64,000 nt of DNA from Burkholderia sp. Bp8992 (GTDB lineage Bacteria; Pseudomonadota; Gammaproteobacteria; Burkholderiales; Burkholderiaceae). Position 1 is the first letter of the stretch. Each line of letters opens with the position of its first letter. Location: positions 62,001-126,000 of the forward strand of contig NZ_QTQI01000010.1 of assembly GCF_003853705.1 (NCBI RefSeq). Direction: 5' to 3'. The position numbers and the translations under genes are program-made. The notes beneath the pieces are model-generated. The model was not told the origin of the DNA, ran no database searches, and worked only from the letters and a program-made list of their open reading frames with translations. Below are positions 16,245 through 25,769 of this stretch, one piece after another.

Positions 16245-17852
16245 TTACTCGACGTGCGGCGGTTGCTCGAACGTGTGGAACGGAGCCGGGCTCGGCACCG
16301 TCCACTCGAGGCCCGTCGCGCCATCCCACGGCTTGTCCGACGCCTTTTCCAGCTCGCCGCCGCCACGGTAGGCCGGCAGCGCGACTGCGAACAGGAAGTA
16401 CACCTGCGCGAGGCCGAAGCCGAATGCGCCGATCGTCGCGACCTGGTTGAAGTCCGTGAACTGCGCCGGGTAGTCCGCATAGCGGCGCGGCATGCCCGCG
16501 AGACCGACGAAGTGCATCGGGAAGAACGTCAGGTTGAAGAAGATCATCGACGCCCAGAAGTGGATCTTGCCGCGCGTCTCGTTGTACATCCAGCCCGTCC
16601 ACTTCGGCGCCCAGTAGTACCAGCCCGAGAACAGCGCGAACAACGAGCCGGCCACCAGCACGTAGTGGAAGTGCGCCACCACGAAGTAGGTACCGTGATA
16701 CTGGATGTCGAGCGGCGCCATCGCGAGCATCAGGCCCGTCAGGCCGCCGAACGTGAACACGAACAGGAAGCCGATCGCGAACAGCATCGGGGTTTCGAAC
16801 GTCATCGAGCCGCGCCACATCGTCGCGAGCCAGTTGAACACCTTCACGCCCGTCGGCACCGCGATCAGCATCGTCGCGTACATGAAGAACAGCTGGCCGG
16901 TGACCGGCATGCCCGTTGCGAACATGTGGTGCGCCCAGACCATGAACGACAGGATCGCGATCGATGCCGTCGCGTACACCATCGAGCTATAGCCGAACAG
17001 CGTCTTGCGTGCGAACGCCGGGATCACCTGCGACACGATCCCGAACGCCGGCAGAATCATGATGTACACCTCGGGGTGGCCGAAGAACCAGAAGATGTGC
17101 TGGTACATCACCGGATCGCCGCCGCCTGCCGCGTTGAAGAACGACGTGCCGAAGTGGCGGTCGAACAGCACCATCGTGATCGCGCCTGCCAGGACCGGCA
17201 TCACGGCAATCAGCAGGTACGCGGTGATCAGCCACGTCCACGCGAACATCGGCATCTTCATCAGCGTCATGCCCGGTGCGCGCATGTTCAGGATCGTCAC
17301 GACGATGTTGATCCCGCCCATGATCGACGACGCGCCCATGATGTGGACCGCGAAGATCGCGAAGTCCATGCCCGGGCCCATCTGCGTCGACAGCGGTGCA
17401 TACAGCGTCCAGCCGGCGGCCGTCGCGCCGCCCGGCGCGAAGAACGAGCCGACCAGCAGCACGGCCGCGACCGGCAGCAGCCAGAAGCTGAAGTTGTTCA
17501 TCCGCGCGAACGCCATGTCGGATGCGCCGATCTGCAGCGGAATCATCCAGTTCGCGAAGCCGACGAACGCCGGCATGATCGCGCCGAACACCATGATCAG
17601 GCCGTGCATCGTCGTGAGTTCGTTGAAGAACTCCGGACGCATGATCTGCAGGCCCGGCTCGAACAGCTCGGCACGGATGCCGAGCGCCATCACGCCGCCC
17701 GACAGGAACATGATGAACGAGAACAGCAGGTACAGCGTACCGATGTCCTTGTGGTTGGTGGCGAACAGCCAGCGACGCCAGCCGTGCGGCATTTCGTGCG
17801 CGTGGTCGTCGTGCGCGTGGTCCGCGGCTACGTCGTGCCCGATGCTAGACAT
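16245..17852 (-). CDS. ctaD: cytochrome c oxidase subunit I
   Basis: 535 aa, 12 helices. Ligand motifs are visible: HGLIMVFG (haem a His), WFFGHPEVYIMILPAFG (CuB His and cross-linked Tyr) and YFVVAHFHYVLV (haem a3 and haem a His). It is the catalytic core that reduces oxygen and pumps protons. AGGAG lies 5 bases before ATG 17852. It follows ctaC and precedes the small assembly protein, so it is part of the cta operon. Confidence 0.97.
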   Translation of the reverse strand: MSSIGHDVAADHAHDDHAHEMPHGWRRWLFATNHKDIGTLYLLFSFIMFLSGGVMALGIRAELFEPGLQIMRPEFFNELTTMHGLIMVFGAIMPAFVGFANWMIPLQIGASDMAFARMNNFSFWLLPVAAVLLVGSFFAPGGATAAGWTLYAPLSTQMGPGMDFAIFAVHIMGASSIMGGINIVVTILNMRAPGMTLMKMPMFAWTWLITAYLLIAVMPVLAGAITMVLFDRHFGTSFFNAAGGGDPVMYQHIFWFFGHPEVYIMILPAFGIVSQVIPAFARKTLFGYSSMVYATASIAILSFMVWAHHMFATGMPVTGQLFFMYATMLIAVPTGVKVFNWLATMWRGSMTFETPMLFAIGFLFVFTFGGLTGLMLAMAPLDIQYHGTYFVVAHFHYVLVAGSLFALFSGWYYWAPKWTGWMYNETRGKIHFWASMIFFNLTFFPMHFVGLAGMPRRYADYPAQFTDFNQVATIGAFGFGLAQVYFLFAVALPAYRGGGELEKASDKPWDGATGLEWTVPSPAPFHTFEQPPHVE

Positions 17853-17895
17853 GAGAATCTCCTAATGCGAATACGTCGACTAACTCAGCGACACG

Positions 17896-19467
17896 TCAAG
17901 CCGCCGGACCGATCTCGACACGCCGGGCTTCCTTGGCGTCAGCCCCGCCCGTGATCGTTTCCGGCTTTTTCATGATGATGTGGTCTTCCGCCACGCCTGC
18001 AGCCTTCAGCGCGTCGCGCACGGCCTGTGCACGATGCTTCGCCAGTTCGGCGTTTGCGTCGGCCGAGCCCGTCTTGTCGGTGAAGCCCGACAGTGCCAGC
18101 TTCGCGTCCGGATGTGCCTTCGCATAGTCGACTGCGGCGGCGATCGCCGCTTTCGCGTCGGCCGGCAGCACGCTCTTGCCCGTTTCGAAGTAGATCGTCG
18201 ACAGCGCGGCCGATGCCGCTGCAGCCGGCTGCTCGGCGGCGCCCGACGCGGCTTGCGCCGGTGCCGAAGCCGCTTCCGCCGGAGCGGCTGCCGCGCCTGC
18301 CGTGTCTTCCGGCATCTTGCCGTTGCGCGCGTCAGCCACTTGCTTCGGCTGCAGCAGGTCGTTCTTGTGGTTGCCCCACGAGTTGCGTTCGTACGTGACG
18401 ACCGAAGCGATGTCGAGGTCCGACAGCGACGCCCACGACGGCATCGCGCCCTTGCCGTGCAGCACGCGCTCGACGTGCGCGGCGATCGGGCCGTTCACGA
18501 TCGGGCTGCCGTCCATGGCCGGGAACGCGCCGAGGCCCTTGCCGCTCACCTGGTGGCAGGCCGCGCAGTTCGCCTTGTAGACTTCCTCGCCGTGCGCGAC
18601 GAGTTCGGCCATCGTGTAGACCTTGTTCGGGTCGACCGCCGCGCTGGCCAGCTTGGCCTTCTGCGCGGTAACCCACTTCGCGTAGTCGTCGTCCGACAGC
18701 ACTTCGACCACGACCGGCATGTACGCGTGTTCCTTGCCGCACAGCTCGGTACAGAAACCGCGGAACGTACCGACCTTGTCGGCCTTGAACCACGTGTCGC
18801 GCACGAAGCCGGGGATCGCATCCTGCTTCACGCCGAACGCCGGCACGTACCACGAGTGGACGACGTCGTTCGCGGTCGTGATGATGCGGATCTTCTTGTT
18901 GACCGGCACGACGAGCGGGTTGTCGACTTCCTGCAGATAGGTGTCGGTGATCGGCTTCTTGCCCATCACTTCGTCACGCGGAGTGGTCAGCGTCGACAGG
19001 AAGCCGATGCCCTCGCCCGGGCCCTTCACGTAGTCGTAGCCCCACTTCCACTGGTAGCCGGTGACCTTGATCGTGAGATCGGCGTTCGTCGTGTCCTTCA
19101 TCGCGACGACGGCCTTCGTCGCCGGCAGCGCCATCAGCACGACGATGACGAACGGCACGATCGTCCAGATGATCTCGACGGTCGTGCTTTCATGGAAATT
19201 GGCGGCCTTGTGGCCCTTGGATTTGCGGTGCGCGAAGATCGAATAGAACATCACGCCGAACACGCCGACGAAGATCACCGTACACAGGATCAGCATCATC
19301 GTGTGGAGATCGTAGAGCTCCTCGGCGATCTTCGTGACAGGCGGCTGAAAGTTGATCTCGTTGACACGGGGGCCGCCCGGGCTATCACCGACCGCCAGGG
19401 CCGCACCGGCAAAGAGCAATCCGCTGCATGCCAGCACGCCCGCGAGGGCTCGCTTGATTGTTTTCAT
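17896..19467 (-). CDS. ctaC: cytochrome c oxidase subunit II fused to cytochrome c and OmpA-like domains
   Basis: 523 aa, much longer than classical subunit II. Order: signal peptide (about 1-25), two helices, cupredoxin CuA domain with H204, C239, C243, H247 and M250 (FCTELCGKEHAYM), class I cytochrome c with CAACH (301-305), an Ala/Pro linker, then an OmpA-like domain (about 425-520, LSGFTDKTGSADANAELAKHRA). CuA accepts electrons from cytochrome c; the fused haem domain can relay them. The OmpA part could bind peptidoglycan (inference). ATG 19467 has AAGGA just upstream. Confidence 0.94.
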   Translation of the reverse strand: MKTIKRALAGVLACSGLLFAGAALAVGDSPGGPRVNEINFQPPVTKIAEELYDLHTMMLILCTVIFVGVFGVMFYSIFAHRKSKGHKAANFHESTTVEIIWTIVPFVIVVLMALPATKAVVAMKDTTNADLTIKVTGYQWKWGYDYVKGPGEGIGFLSTLTTPRDEVMGKKPITDTYLQEVDNPLVVPVNKKIRIITTANDVVHSWYVPAFGVKQDAIPGFVRDTWFKADKVGTFRGFCTELCGKEHAYMPVVVEVLSDDDYAKWVTAQKAKLASAAVDPNKVYTMAELVAHGEEVYKANCAACHQVSGKGLGAFPAMDGSPIVNGPIAAHVERVLHGKGAMPSWASLSDLDIASVVTYERNSWGNHKNDLLQPKQVADARNGKMPEDTAGAAAAPAEAASAPAQAASGAAEQPAAAASAALSTIYFETGKSVLPADAKAAIAAAVDYAKAHPDAKLALSGFTDKTGSADANAELAKHRAQAVRDALKAAGVAEDHIIMKKPETITGGADAKEARRVEIGPAA

Positions 19468-19548
19468 AGCATCCTTACCCAAAATTTCCATTCAAACCCT
19501 CCCCCGTCGCAAGCCGCCGGCCTGTTCCCGGCCGGTGCCCGCGCCTCG

Positions 19549-20034
19549 TCAGCCGCAGCGCCTGAGCGACACGCGCAGTTCGTCGGCGAACTGCGCGCGC
19601 TTGTACTGCGCGAGATGCTGCCCGATTACGACGGTCTGCCCGCGCGATACCAGCCGAATCGGATCGCGTGGCGTCGCACCCGGCTCGACCCGCACCCAGC
19701 GCGGGTTGAATTCGATCTGCGTGAGCCGCTCCGCATCCATCCGCTCGATCACGAGCCGATGCGGATACAGCCTGATGCGCTCGTAGTCGACCGCATGGCG
19801 AGCATAGATCGCAAATGCGACACCCACTGCCAGCAACTCGACTCCGGTAAAGGGCATGACGAGCCAGGCCCCTCTCCACATCAGCAACGTCGCGATCGCC
19901 AGCGAGAAGCCCGCGAGCGACGCGTAAAACAGCACGAACTGGCGTGGCGACACCGAACAGTTGCGTTTCATCAGCCAGTCTTCGAGAACCGGCTCGCCGT
20001 TCGTCGTCTCCGCCGAAACCCTCGCTGCTTCCAT
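19549..20034 (-). CDS. DUF2244 family membrane protein
   Basis: 161 aa. Two adjacent membrane helices (FVLFYASLAGFSLAIATLLMW and MPFTGVELLAVGVAFAIYA) are followed by a beta-rich cytosolic tail (RIRLYPHRLVIERMDAERLTQIEF), the DUF2244 pattern. Function unknown, but the gene is often upstream of ctaC in this group. ATG 20034 was chosen for its TGAGG five bases upstream; the frame is open further up without a better start. Confidence 0.82.
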   Translation of the reverse strand: MEAARVSAETTNGEPVLEDWLMKRNCSVSPRQFVLFYASLAGFSLAIATLLMWRGAWLVMPFTGVELLAVGVAFAIYARHAVDYERIRLYPHRLVIERMDAERLTQIEFNPRWVRVEPGATPRDPIRLVSRGQTVVIGQHLAQYKRAQFADELRVSLRRCG

Positions 20035-20268
20035 CGCCGCCTCACGCGAATGGCATGCGATGCATGCCTGCATCGGACTCGTCGCCCCGTATTGCGGGGA
20101 CCCCGGGACGACAAGCTGACGCATTATAGGCGGGTTCAATGGCATCCACAAGCAAGCGGCTATCGCCCGCCAAGCCAAGCGCGACAAGCTTTTCGGCCAT
20201 TTTTCGCGCCATTTCGACCGCGCCTCGCGCCGCTAATTTCAGACATAACAAAACCCCTCTTTACCGCT

Positions 20269-21234
20269 TTACCGATTCTTCGGACGCCCCTTGCCGATAT
20301 CCTCGATGCGCACGATCCCGTGCCCTTCGGCGGTCGTGCGCGGTACGGCCTTCCATGCGTGGCCGTAGATCACCTCGAAGGTCAGCGGAATCGTGCCGTC
20401 CTCGCGCCGGCGCGCCTCCAGCGCGTCGCCGAGCGCCGCGCGAAAGCGCCGCGTCGCGTGCCGCGGCGCCGTGCGCTCGAACGGATAGGCGCCCCAGCGG
20501 CGCACGTCGGCCAGCAGGGAATCGGGGGATTTGTAGGTGACGGTCAGCACTTCCTGATCCATCACGGGAATCTCGAAGCCGCTCTCGACGAGCATGTCGC
20601 CGAGGTCGTGCATGTCGACGAAATCGATCACGCGTGCGGCCGGCGGCGCCATGCCGAGCGCCGCTTCGGCATCCGCGCAGGCCGCGCGCAGCTCGCGCAG
20701 CGTGTCGGGGCCGAGCGTGCTGAACATCAGCAGGCCGTTCACGCGCAGCACGCGCTGCCATTCGGGCAGCACCGCGTCGGGGCGTGAATGCCAGTGGAGC
20801 GCGAGATTCGACCAGATCAGGTCGAATGCGCCGCCCGGGAACGGCAGCGCGGCGAAATCGGCCTGCGCGACGCGCGGGCCGCGCTGGCCCAGCGCACGGC
20901 CGAGCGACGCCGGCAGCCAGCGGCGCCAGCTGGCCTGCTCGACTTCGCGCTGACCGGCCCGCGCGAGCATCGCGCCGGACAGGTCGACGCCGAACACGGG
21001 GGCTTCCGGAAAGCGCGCACGCAGCGCCGGCAGGTCGTCGCCGGGGCCGCAGCCGGCATCGAGCACGGCCGCGGGGCTCACCTTGATGTATTCGAGACGC
21101 TCGTTCATCCGCTGCGCGATCTCGCGCGGCAGGAACGCGACCGCGTCGAACGTGGCGGCGCGGCGGTCGAAGATCCGCCGCAGGCGCCTGGCGTCATTGG
21201 CCGGACGGCCGGTGGAAGTCGAAGCTGGGGACAT
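20269..21234 (-). CDS. BioC-like SAM-dependent methyltransferase
   Basis: 321 aa. SAM motif I is VLDAGCGPGDDLPAL, the acidic loop is PVFGVDLSGAML, and LPFPGGAFDLIWSNLALHW resembles BioC. BioC methylates malonyl-ACP to start biotin synthesis, but the protein is longer than BioC and no bio gene is adjacent, so the substrate is unproven. ATG 21234 is used; GTG 21243 is possible. It is divergent from comF with an 81-base shared promoter region. Confidence 0.75.
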   Translation of the reverse strand: MSPASTSTGRPANDARRLRRIFDRRAATFDAVAFLPREIAQRMNERLEYIKVSPAAVLDAGCGPGDDLPALRARFPEAPVFGVDLSGAMLARAGQREVEQASWRRWLPASLGRALGQRGPRVAQADFAALPFPGGAFDLIWSNLALHWHSRPDAVLPEWQRVLRVNGLLMFSTLGPDTLRELRAACADAEAALGMAPPAARVIDFVDMHDLGDMLVESGFEIPVMDQEVLTVTYKSPDSLLADVRRWGAYPFERTAPRHATRRFRAALGDALEARRREDGTIPLTFEVIYGHAWKAVPRTTAEGHGIVRIEDIGKGRPKNR

Positions 21235-21315
21235 GTCGGGCACACTGGCGAAGAGCCCGAAGTATACTCGCTCGCCCCGGAAGCTTCATTGAGGCGGGGT
21301 GGCAGGAGTGTTGCG

Positions 21316-22113
21316 ATGATCCGCAGTTCCGCCGAGCGCACGATGCGCGTCGTTTTGTCGCAGGTTCGCGTGCTGGCGGCGAAGGTCGCCGCAGTCGCGT
21401 TGCCGAATCGCTGCGCACTGTGCGGCAATTTGTCACACGCCGTGATATGCGATGCTTGCGACGCCGCGTACTGGAATGAAGCGCGATTGCGCTGCGACGC
21501 CTGCGCGCTGCCGCTGGGCGTCGGGCAGGCGCATGCGCGCCGTGGCGCGCGCACTGCCGCCGGCCACCCGGCCGCGTATCGGTGCGATACATGCCGCACC
21601 GCCCCGCCGCCGTTCGATGCGACGCTCGCACTCGCGGATTACCGCGCGCCGCTCGACGGGCTCGCGCGCGGCCTGAAGTTTCACGCGCGGCTCGCGCTCG
21701 GCGCCGAATTCGCAGCGCGGCTCGCGCGGCTGGTCGACGATACGCCGGGCGCGAGCGGTTTCGACCTGGTCGCGCCGGTGCCGCTGTCGCACCGGCGGCT
21801 CGTCGCACGCGGCTACAACCAGGCGTGGGCGATTGCACGTCCGCTCGCACATCGGCTCGGGGTCCGCGCGGACGCGGCACTCCTCGCACGCGTCGCCCAC
21901 ACGGCACCGCAGTCGCGGCTCGACCGGCAGGCCCGGCGCGACAACGTGATGGCGGCGTTCGCGGTGGCCGGTGATGTCGCCGGTCGCCACATCGCGCTCG
22001 TCGACGACGTGATGACGTCCGGCGCGACGCTCGCGGCCGCCGCGCACGTGCTGAAGGCGGCGGGCGCCGCGCGCGTGACGAATCTGGTTGCGCTGCGCAC
22101 CGCCAGGGATTAA
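21316..22113 (+). CDS. ComF family phosphoribosyltransferase-like protein
   Basis: 265 aa. An N-terminal zinc ribbon with paired cysteines (CALCGN, ICDACD, CDACALP, CDTC) is followed by a PRTase-fold domain with the PRPP-type loop IALVDDVMTSGATL. Related ComF/GntX proteins support DNA uptake or use of external DNA, with an unclear biochemical role. comM, another competence-linked gene, is at 37.6 kb. It is followed by trmL in the same direction. Confidence 0.9.
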   Translation: MIRSSAERTMRVVLSQVRVLAAKVAAVALPNRCALCGNLSHAVICDACDAAYWNEARLRCDACALPLGVGQAHARRGARTAAGHPAAYRCDTCRTAPPPFDATLALADYRAPLDGLARGLKFHARLALGAEFAARLARLVDDTPGASGFDLVAPVPLSHRRLVARGYNQAWAIARPLAHRLGVRADAALLARVAHTAPQSRLDRQARRDNVMAAFAVAGDVAGRHIALVDDVMTSGATLAAAAHVLKAAGAARVTNLVALRTARD

Positions 22114-22218
22114 TTAGATAGGGAGGCCGGCCGCGCCAACGCGGCCGCTGCCGTCACGAACCGGCCGGCCGGGAACGCGCACGTTGCGCCGCCCCGGCCG
22201 GCCCAGCCAAACCGAAAC

Positions 22219-22689
22219 ATGTTCAACGTCGTCCTCGTCGCCCCCGAAATTCCGCCGAACACCGGCAACGTGATCCGCCTGTGCGCCAATACGGGCGCGC
22301 ACCTGCACCTGATCGAACCGCTCGGCTTTCCGCTCGACGACGCGCGGATGCGCCGCGCCGGCCTCGACTATCACGAGTACGCGCAGATGCGCGTGCACCG
22401 CGACTGGGACGCATTCGTCGCGTCCGAGGCACCCGATCCCGCGCGGATGTTCGCGTTCACGACACGCGGCTCGGGCCGCTTCCACGATCATGCGTTCCTG
22501 CCGGGCGACTGGTTCGTGTTCGGTTCCGAGACGCGCGGCCTGCCCGCCGAACTGCTCGAGCGCTTTCCGAACGAACAGCGCGTGCGCCTGCCGATGCGGC
22601 CGGACAACCGCAGCCTGAACCTGTCGAACACGGTCGCGGTGGTCGTATTCGAGGCGTGGCGCCAGGCCGGCTTCGAAGGTGGCGCCTGA
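22219..22689 (+). CDS. trmL: tRNA (cytidine/uridine-34-2'-O)-methyltransferase
   Basis: 156 aa, the full length of SPOUT-class TrmL. Motifs: APEIPPNTGNVIRLCANTG (motif 1), FGSETRGLP (motif 2) and MRPDNRSLNLSNTVAVVVFE (motif 3, the knot). It methylates the wobble ribose of certain leucine tRNAs. It starts 105 bases after comF and converges on the macro-domain gene. Confidence 0.94.
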   Translation: MFNVVLVAPEIPPNTGNVIRLCANTGAHLHLIEPLGFPLDDARMRRAGLDYHEYAQMRVHRDWDAFVASEAPDPARMFAFTTRGSGRFHDHAFLPGDWFVFGSETRGLPAELLERFPNEQRVRLPMRPDNRSLNLSNTVAVVVFEAWRQAGFEGGA

Positions 22690-22723
22690 CGCTCGCCGGG
22701 CATCACCCGCCGCGCGGAATGCC

Positions 22724-23248
22724 TCAGGCCCGCGTGAGCCGCACGCGATACAGGTCGTAGATGTCGGGGGAGAAGCACGCGAACACCACGCGTGCGAGGC
22801 TCGGCGCCTGCGGCAGCATTTCGGCGACGGTGCCGACCGCGATGCCGACGGCCTCTTCAACGGGATAACGGTAGATTCCGCAGCTGATTGCGGGGAACGC
22901 GATCGACGTCGCGGCGACCTCCTCGGCCAGCTCGATCGCCCGCCGGTAGCACGACGCGAGCAGGTCGGCCTCGCCGCGCCCGCCGCCGTACCACACGGGG
23001 CCGACCGCATGGATCACGTAACGCGCCGGCAGCCCGTGGCCGCGCGTGAGCTTCGCGTCGCCCGTGTCGCAGCCGCCGAGCGTACGGCACTCGGCAAGCA
23101 GGCCGGGGCCGGCTGCCCGGTGGATCGCGCCGTCGACGCCGCCCCCGCCGAGCAGCGAGCCGTTCGCCGCGTTGACGATCGCGTCGACTTCGAGCGTCGT
23201 GATGTCGACGACCTGCGCGTCGAGCGTGGTGGAACCGATCTGCAGCAT
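22724..23248 (-). CDS. macro-domain ADP-ribose hydrolase
   Basis: 174 aa, a single macro domain of the YmdB/MacroD type. Motifs: [27 protein letters not shown] (ADP-ribose loop with catalytic Asp context) and [12 protein letters not shown] (second loop). Such enzymes remove acetyl from O-acetyl-ADP-ribose or mono-ADP-ribose from proteins. It lies downstream of gpsA with a 92-base gap and may be co-transcribed. Confidence 0.92.
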   Translation of the reverse strand: MLQIGSTTLDAQVVDITTLEVDAIVNAANGSLLGGGGVDGAIHRAAGPGLLAECRTLGGCDTGDAKLTRGHGLPARYVIHAVGPVWYGGGRGEADLLASCYRRAIELAEEVAATSIAFPAISCGIYRYPVEEAVGIAVGTVAEMLPQAPSLARVVFACFSPDIYDLYRVRLTRA

Positions 23249-23340
23249 GACACCCTCCCGGAACGCCGGAGACTGTTCAAGCGTAGTCCGCTTTGGCGCC
23301 GCGCGCCCGGTGCAACCGCAGCGGCGAGCGCCGGTTCGCG

Positions 23341-24339
23341 CTACTCGGCGCGCGCGTCGCGCCGCAGCAGGCCGCTGACCGCGTCGCGCGGCGCGATGCC
23401 GTCGAACAGCACGCCGCACACGGCTTCGGTGATCGGCATTTCGATCGACTGCGCACGCGCGAGCGCCAGCACGGCCTGCGCGCAGCGCACGCCTTCGGCC
23501 ACGTGGCCGAGCGCACCGAGGATGTCGTTCAGCGTGCGGCCGGCCGCCAGTTGCAGGCCGACCGTGCGGTTGCGCGACAGGTCGCCCGTCGCGGTGAGGA
23601 TCAGGTCGCCGAGGCCCGTGAGGCCCGTGAAGGTTTCCGCGCGGCCGCCGAGCGCGACGCCGAGCCGCGACATTTCGGCGAGGCCGCGCGTGATCAGCGC
23701 GGCGCGCGCGTTCAGCCCGAGGCCGAGGCCGTCGGCAATGCCGGTCGCGATCGCCAGCACGTTCTTCACCGCGCCGCCGACCTCGACGCCGACCACGTCG
23801 TCGCCCGTATAGATCCGCATGGCGCCGTGATGGAACGCGGCGAGCGTGCGTTCGCGACACTCGGCCGACGTGCTCGCCACCGTCAGCGCGACGGGCAGCG
23901 ACTGCCCGACCTCGCGCGCGAAGCTCGGGCCCGACAGCACGCCGTTGCTCTGCTGTTCGGGCAGCTCGGCAGCGATCACCTGGTGCGGCAGCAGATGCGT
24001 GTCGGCCTCGAAGCCCTTGCAAACCCAGACGATATGCGCAGGCACGCAGCCCGCGTCGCGCATCGCGCGACACAGCGTGCGCAGCCCGGCCACCGGCGCG
24101 GCGATCACGCACAGCGCGTCGTCCGCGGCGCCATGCGCGAGCGCGGCGCCGAGATCGGCGTCGTAGCGCAGCGCGTCAGGCAGCGCGATGCCGTCCAGAT
24201 AGCGGGAATTTTCGTGCCGGGCCTGCAGCCCGGCGATGAGCGCGGCATCGCGCGCCCACAGAAGCGTATCGTGCCGCGCGGCCAGATGGCCCGCGAGCGC
24301 GGTGCCCCAGGCACCGGCGCCGAGAACGGCTACTTTCAT
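23341..24339 (-). CDS. gpsA: glycerol-3-phosphate dehydrogenase [NAD(P)+]
   Basis: 332 aa. The N-terminal Rossmann motif is [31 protein letters not shown] and [25 protein letters not shown] carry the active-site Lys and substrate loops. It makes glycerol-3-phosphate for phospholipid synthesis. ATG 24339 was chosen over MLGM upstream because it gives the family start MKVAVLG. The order rhodanese-grxC-secB-gpsA matches the E. coli yibN-grxC-secB-gpsA cluster. Confidence 0.96.
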   Translation of the reverse strand: MKVAVLGAGAWGTALAGHLAARHDTLLWARDAALIAGLQARHENSRYLDGIALPDALRYDADLGAALAHGAADDALCVIAAPVAGLRTLCRAMRDAGCVPAHIVWVCKGFEADTHLLPHQVIAAELPEQQSNGVLSGPSFAREVGQSLPVALTVASTSAECRERTLAAFHHGAMRIYTGDDVVGVEVGGAVKNVLAIATGIADGLGLGLNARAALITRGLAEMSRLGVALGGRAETFTGLTGLGDLILTATGDLSRNRTVGLQLAAGRTLNDILGALGHVAEGVRCAQAVLALARAQSIEMPITEAVCGVLFDGIAPRDAVSGLLRRDARAE

Positions 24340-24364
24340 ACCCAGCACCGGTCCGAGTGAAACG

Positions 24365-24847
24365 TCAGTTCAGCGTCGTGCCGTTCGGCGCGCCTGCTGC
24401 GGCGCCGGCCTGCTGCTGAAGCTGCGCGAGACGCTGCTCGTACAGCGCCTGGAAGTTGATTTCCGCCAGGTGGATCGGCGGGAAGCCCGCGCGCGTGATC
24501 GCGTCGGCGATGTTCGAACGCAGGTACGGGAACAGGATCGTCGGGCATGCGATGCCGACGAGCGGGTCGAGCTGTTCGTCCGGAATGTTGCGGATGTCGA
24601 AAATGCCGGCCTGCTTCGCTTCGATCAGGAACGCGACCTTGTCCTTCACCTTCGCCGTGACGGTACCCGACACGACGACTTCGAACACGCTTTCCGCGAG
24701 GCGGTCGGCCTTCACGTCGACTTCGACTTCAACCGACGGCATGTCCTGCTCGAGGAAGATCGCCGGCGAATTCGGCTGCTCGAGCGACATATCCTTCAGG
24801 TAGACGCGCTGGATGTTGAAGAACGGTTGGTTTTCGACGTCGGACAT
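24365..24847 (-). CDS. secB: protein-export chaperone SecB
   Basis: 160 aa. Characteristic segments: [47 protein letters not shown] and [24 protein letters not shown]. The tetramer keeps preproteins unfolded and hands them to SecA. It has a short Ala/Gln-rich C-terminus. It lies 25 bases upstream of gpsA and 107 bases downstream of grxC. Confidence 0.97.
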   Translation of the reverse strand: MSDVENQPFFNIQRVYLKDMSLEQPNSPAIFLEQDMPSVEVEVDVKADRLAESVFEVVVSGTVTAKVKDKVAFLIEAKQAGIFDIRNIPDEQLDPLVGIACPTILFPYLRSNIADAITRAGFPPIHLAEINFQALYEQRLAQLQQQAGAAAGAPNGTTLN

Positions 24848-24954
24848 GGTGTTTCCCTAAAAGTGGTGACGGAGCGGCCCGGCTTCTCGCCGGCCGCCAC
24901 GGATGAATCCTGCGCGCCCAAGCCGCGGCGCGGCCGGCGGCCATTCTGCCCTAA

Positions 24955-25215
24955 TCAGGCCGCTTGCAGAAGCGGAACGAGGCCGCCTTCGCGGTCGAGC
25001 TTCGACAGATCGTCGTAGCCGCCGACGTGCGTGTCGCCGATATAGATCTGCGGCACCGTGCGGCGCCCCGTGCGCGTCATCATTTCCTCGCGGCGGGCCG
25101 GATCGCGATCGATCAGCACCTTTTCGATCTGCTCGACCCCGCGCAGCTTCAGCAGGCGCTCAGCCTGCATGCAATACGGACACACCTGCGTGCTGTACAT
25201 CAAAACCTTGTTCAC
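24955..25215 (-). CDS. grxC: glutaredoxin 3
   Basis: 86 aa with the CPYC active site in YSTQVCPYCMQAE, followed by the TVPQIYIG cis-Pro loop and GGYDDL. It reduces disulfides and glutathionylated proteins using glutathione, whose synthesis genes are at 32-34.5 kb. The start codon is GTG at 25215 and overlaps the upstream rhodanese stop as GTGA, indicating translational coupling. Confidence 0.95.
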   Translation of the reverse strand: MNKVLMYSTQVCPYCMQAERLLKLRGVEQIEKVLIDRDPARREEMMTRTGRRTVPQIYIGDTHVGGYDDLSKLDREGGLVPLLQAA

Positions 25216-25634
25216 TTCGCCACTCCTTGTTTGACGACCGGCATCCCGGCCTGCTGCCAGGCGGCCACGCCGCCTTCGAGCACGTGCACTTCGGCGTAAC
25301 CCGCCGCCTCGACCTCACGCGCCGCCTTCTGCGACTGCTGGCCGTTCTGGCAGACGAGCAGCACCGGCGTGCTCTTGTTCTTCGCGACCTGCGCAATTTT
25401 CGCGCCGATCTCGCCCGCGGCGACCTGGCGCGCCGACGGCAGGTGGCCGGCGGCGAAATCGGCCGCGGCACGCACGTCGATCACGATCGCGTTGCGGCGG
25501 TTGATGAGTTGCGTCGCCTCTGCGGCCGACAGGCCGCCACGGCCGCGGCGCAGTGCGGGCCAGGCCAGCAGGCCGCCGGAGACCACCAGGATCGCGATGA
25601 GGGCCAGGTTCGTGTAATCGGTAAAGAACGTCAC
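25212..25634 (-). CDS. membrane-anchored rhodanese-like protein (YibN-like)
   Basis: 140 aa from GTG 25634; there is no in-frame ATG nearby. An N-terminal helix (LALIAILVVSGGLLAWPAL) precedes a rhodanese domain with the catalytic Cys loop VLLVCQNGQQSQKAA and VLEGGVAAWQQAGMP. The Cys is present, so sulfurtransferase activity is possible. It heads the grxC-secB-gpsA operon and is divergent from gpmA. Confidence 0.88.
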   Translation of the reverse strand: MTFFTDYTNLALIAILVVSGGLLAWPALRRGRGGLSAAEATQLINRRNAIVIDVRAAADFAAGHLPSARQVAAGEIGAKIAQVAKNKSTPVLLVCQNGQQSQKAAREVEAAGYAEVHVLEGGVAAWQQAGMPVVKQGVAK

Positions 25635-25769
25635 GGAATTCCGCCGGAAAAAGAGAAATCGGATGAGGACAATCCCGCCATTATAAAATAACCGTCTTGC
25701 GCGATGGCGGGCCCGGGTCGGGTCCTGCACGACGCGCCACAGCTTCCTTCACTACCGACCGCAAGATCC

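Noticed and set aside
17980-20787. 935-codon plus-strand open frame across ctaC and neighbours
   Set aside because: Antisense to well-identified genes and composed of His/Arg/Asp-rich shadow sequence.
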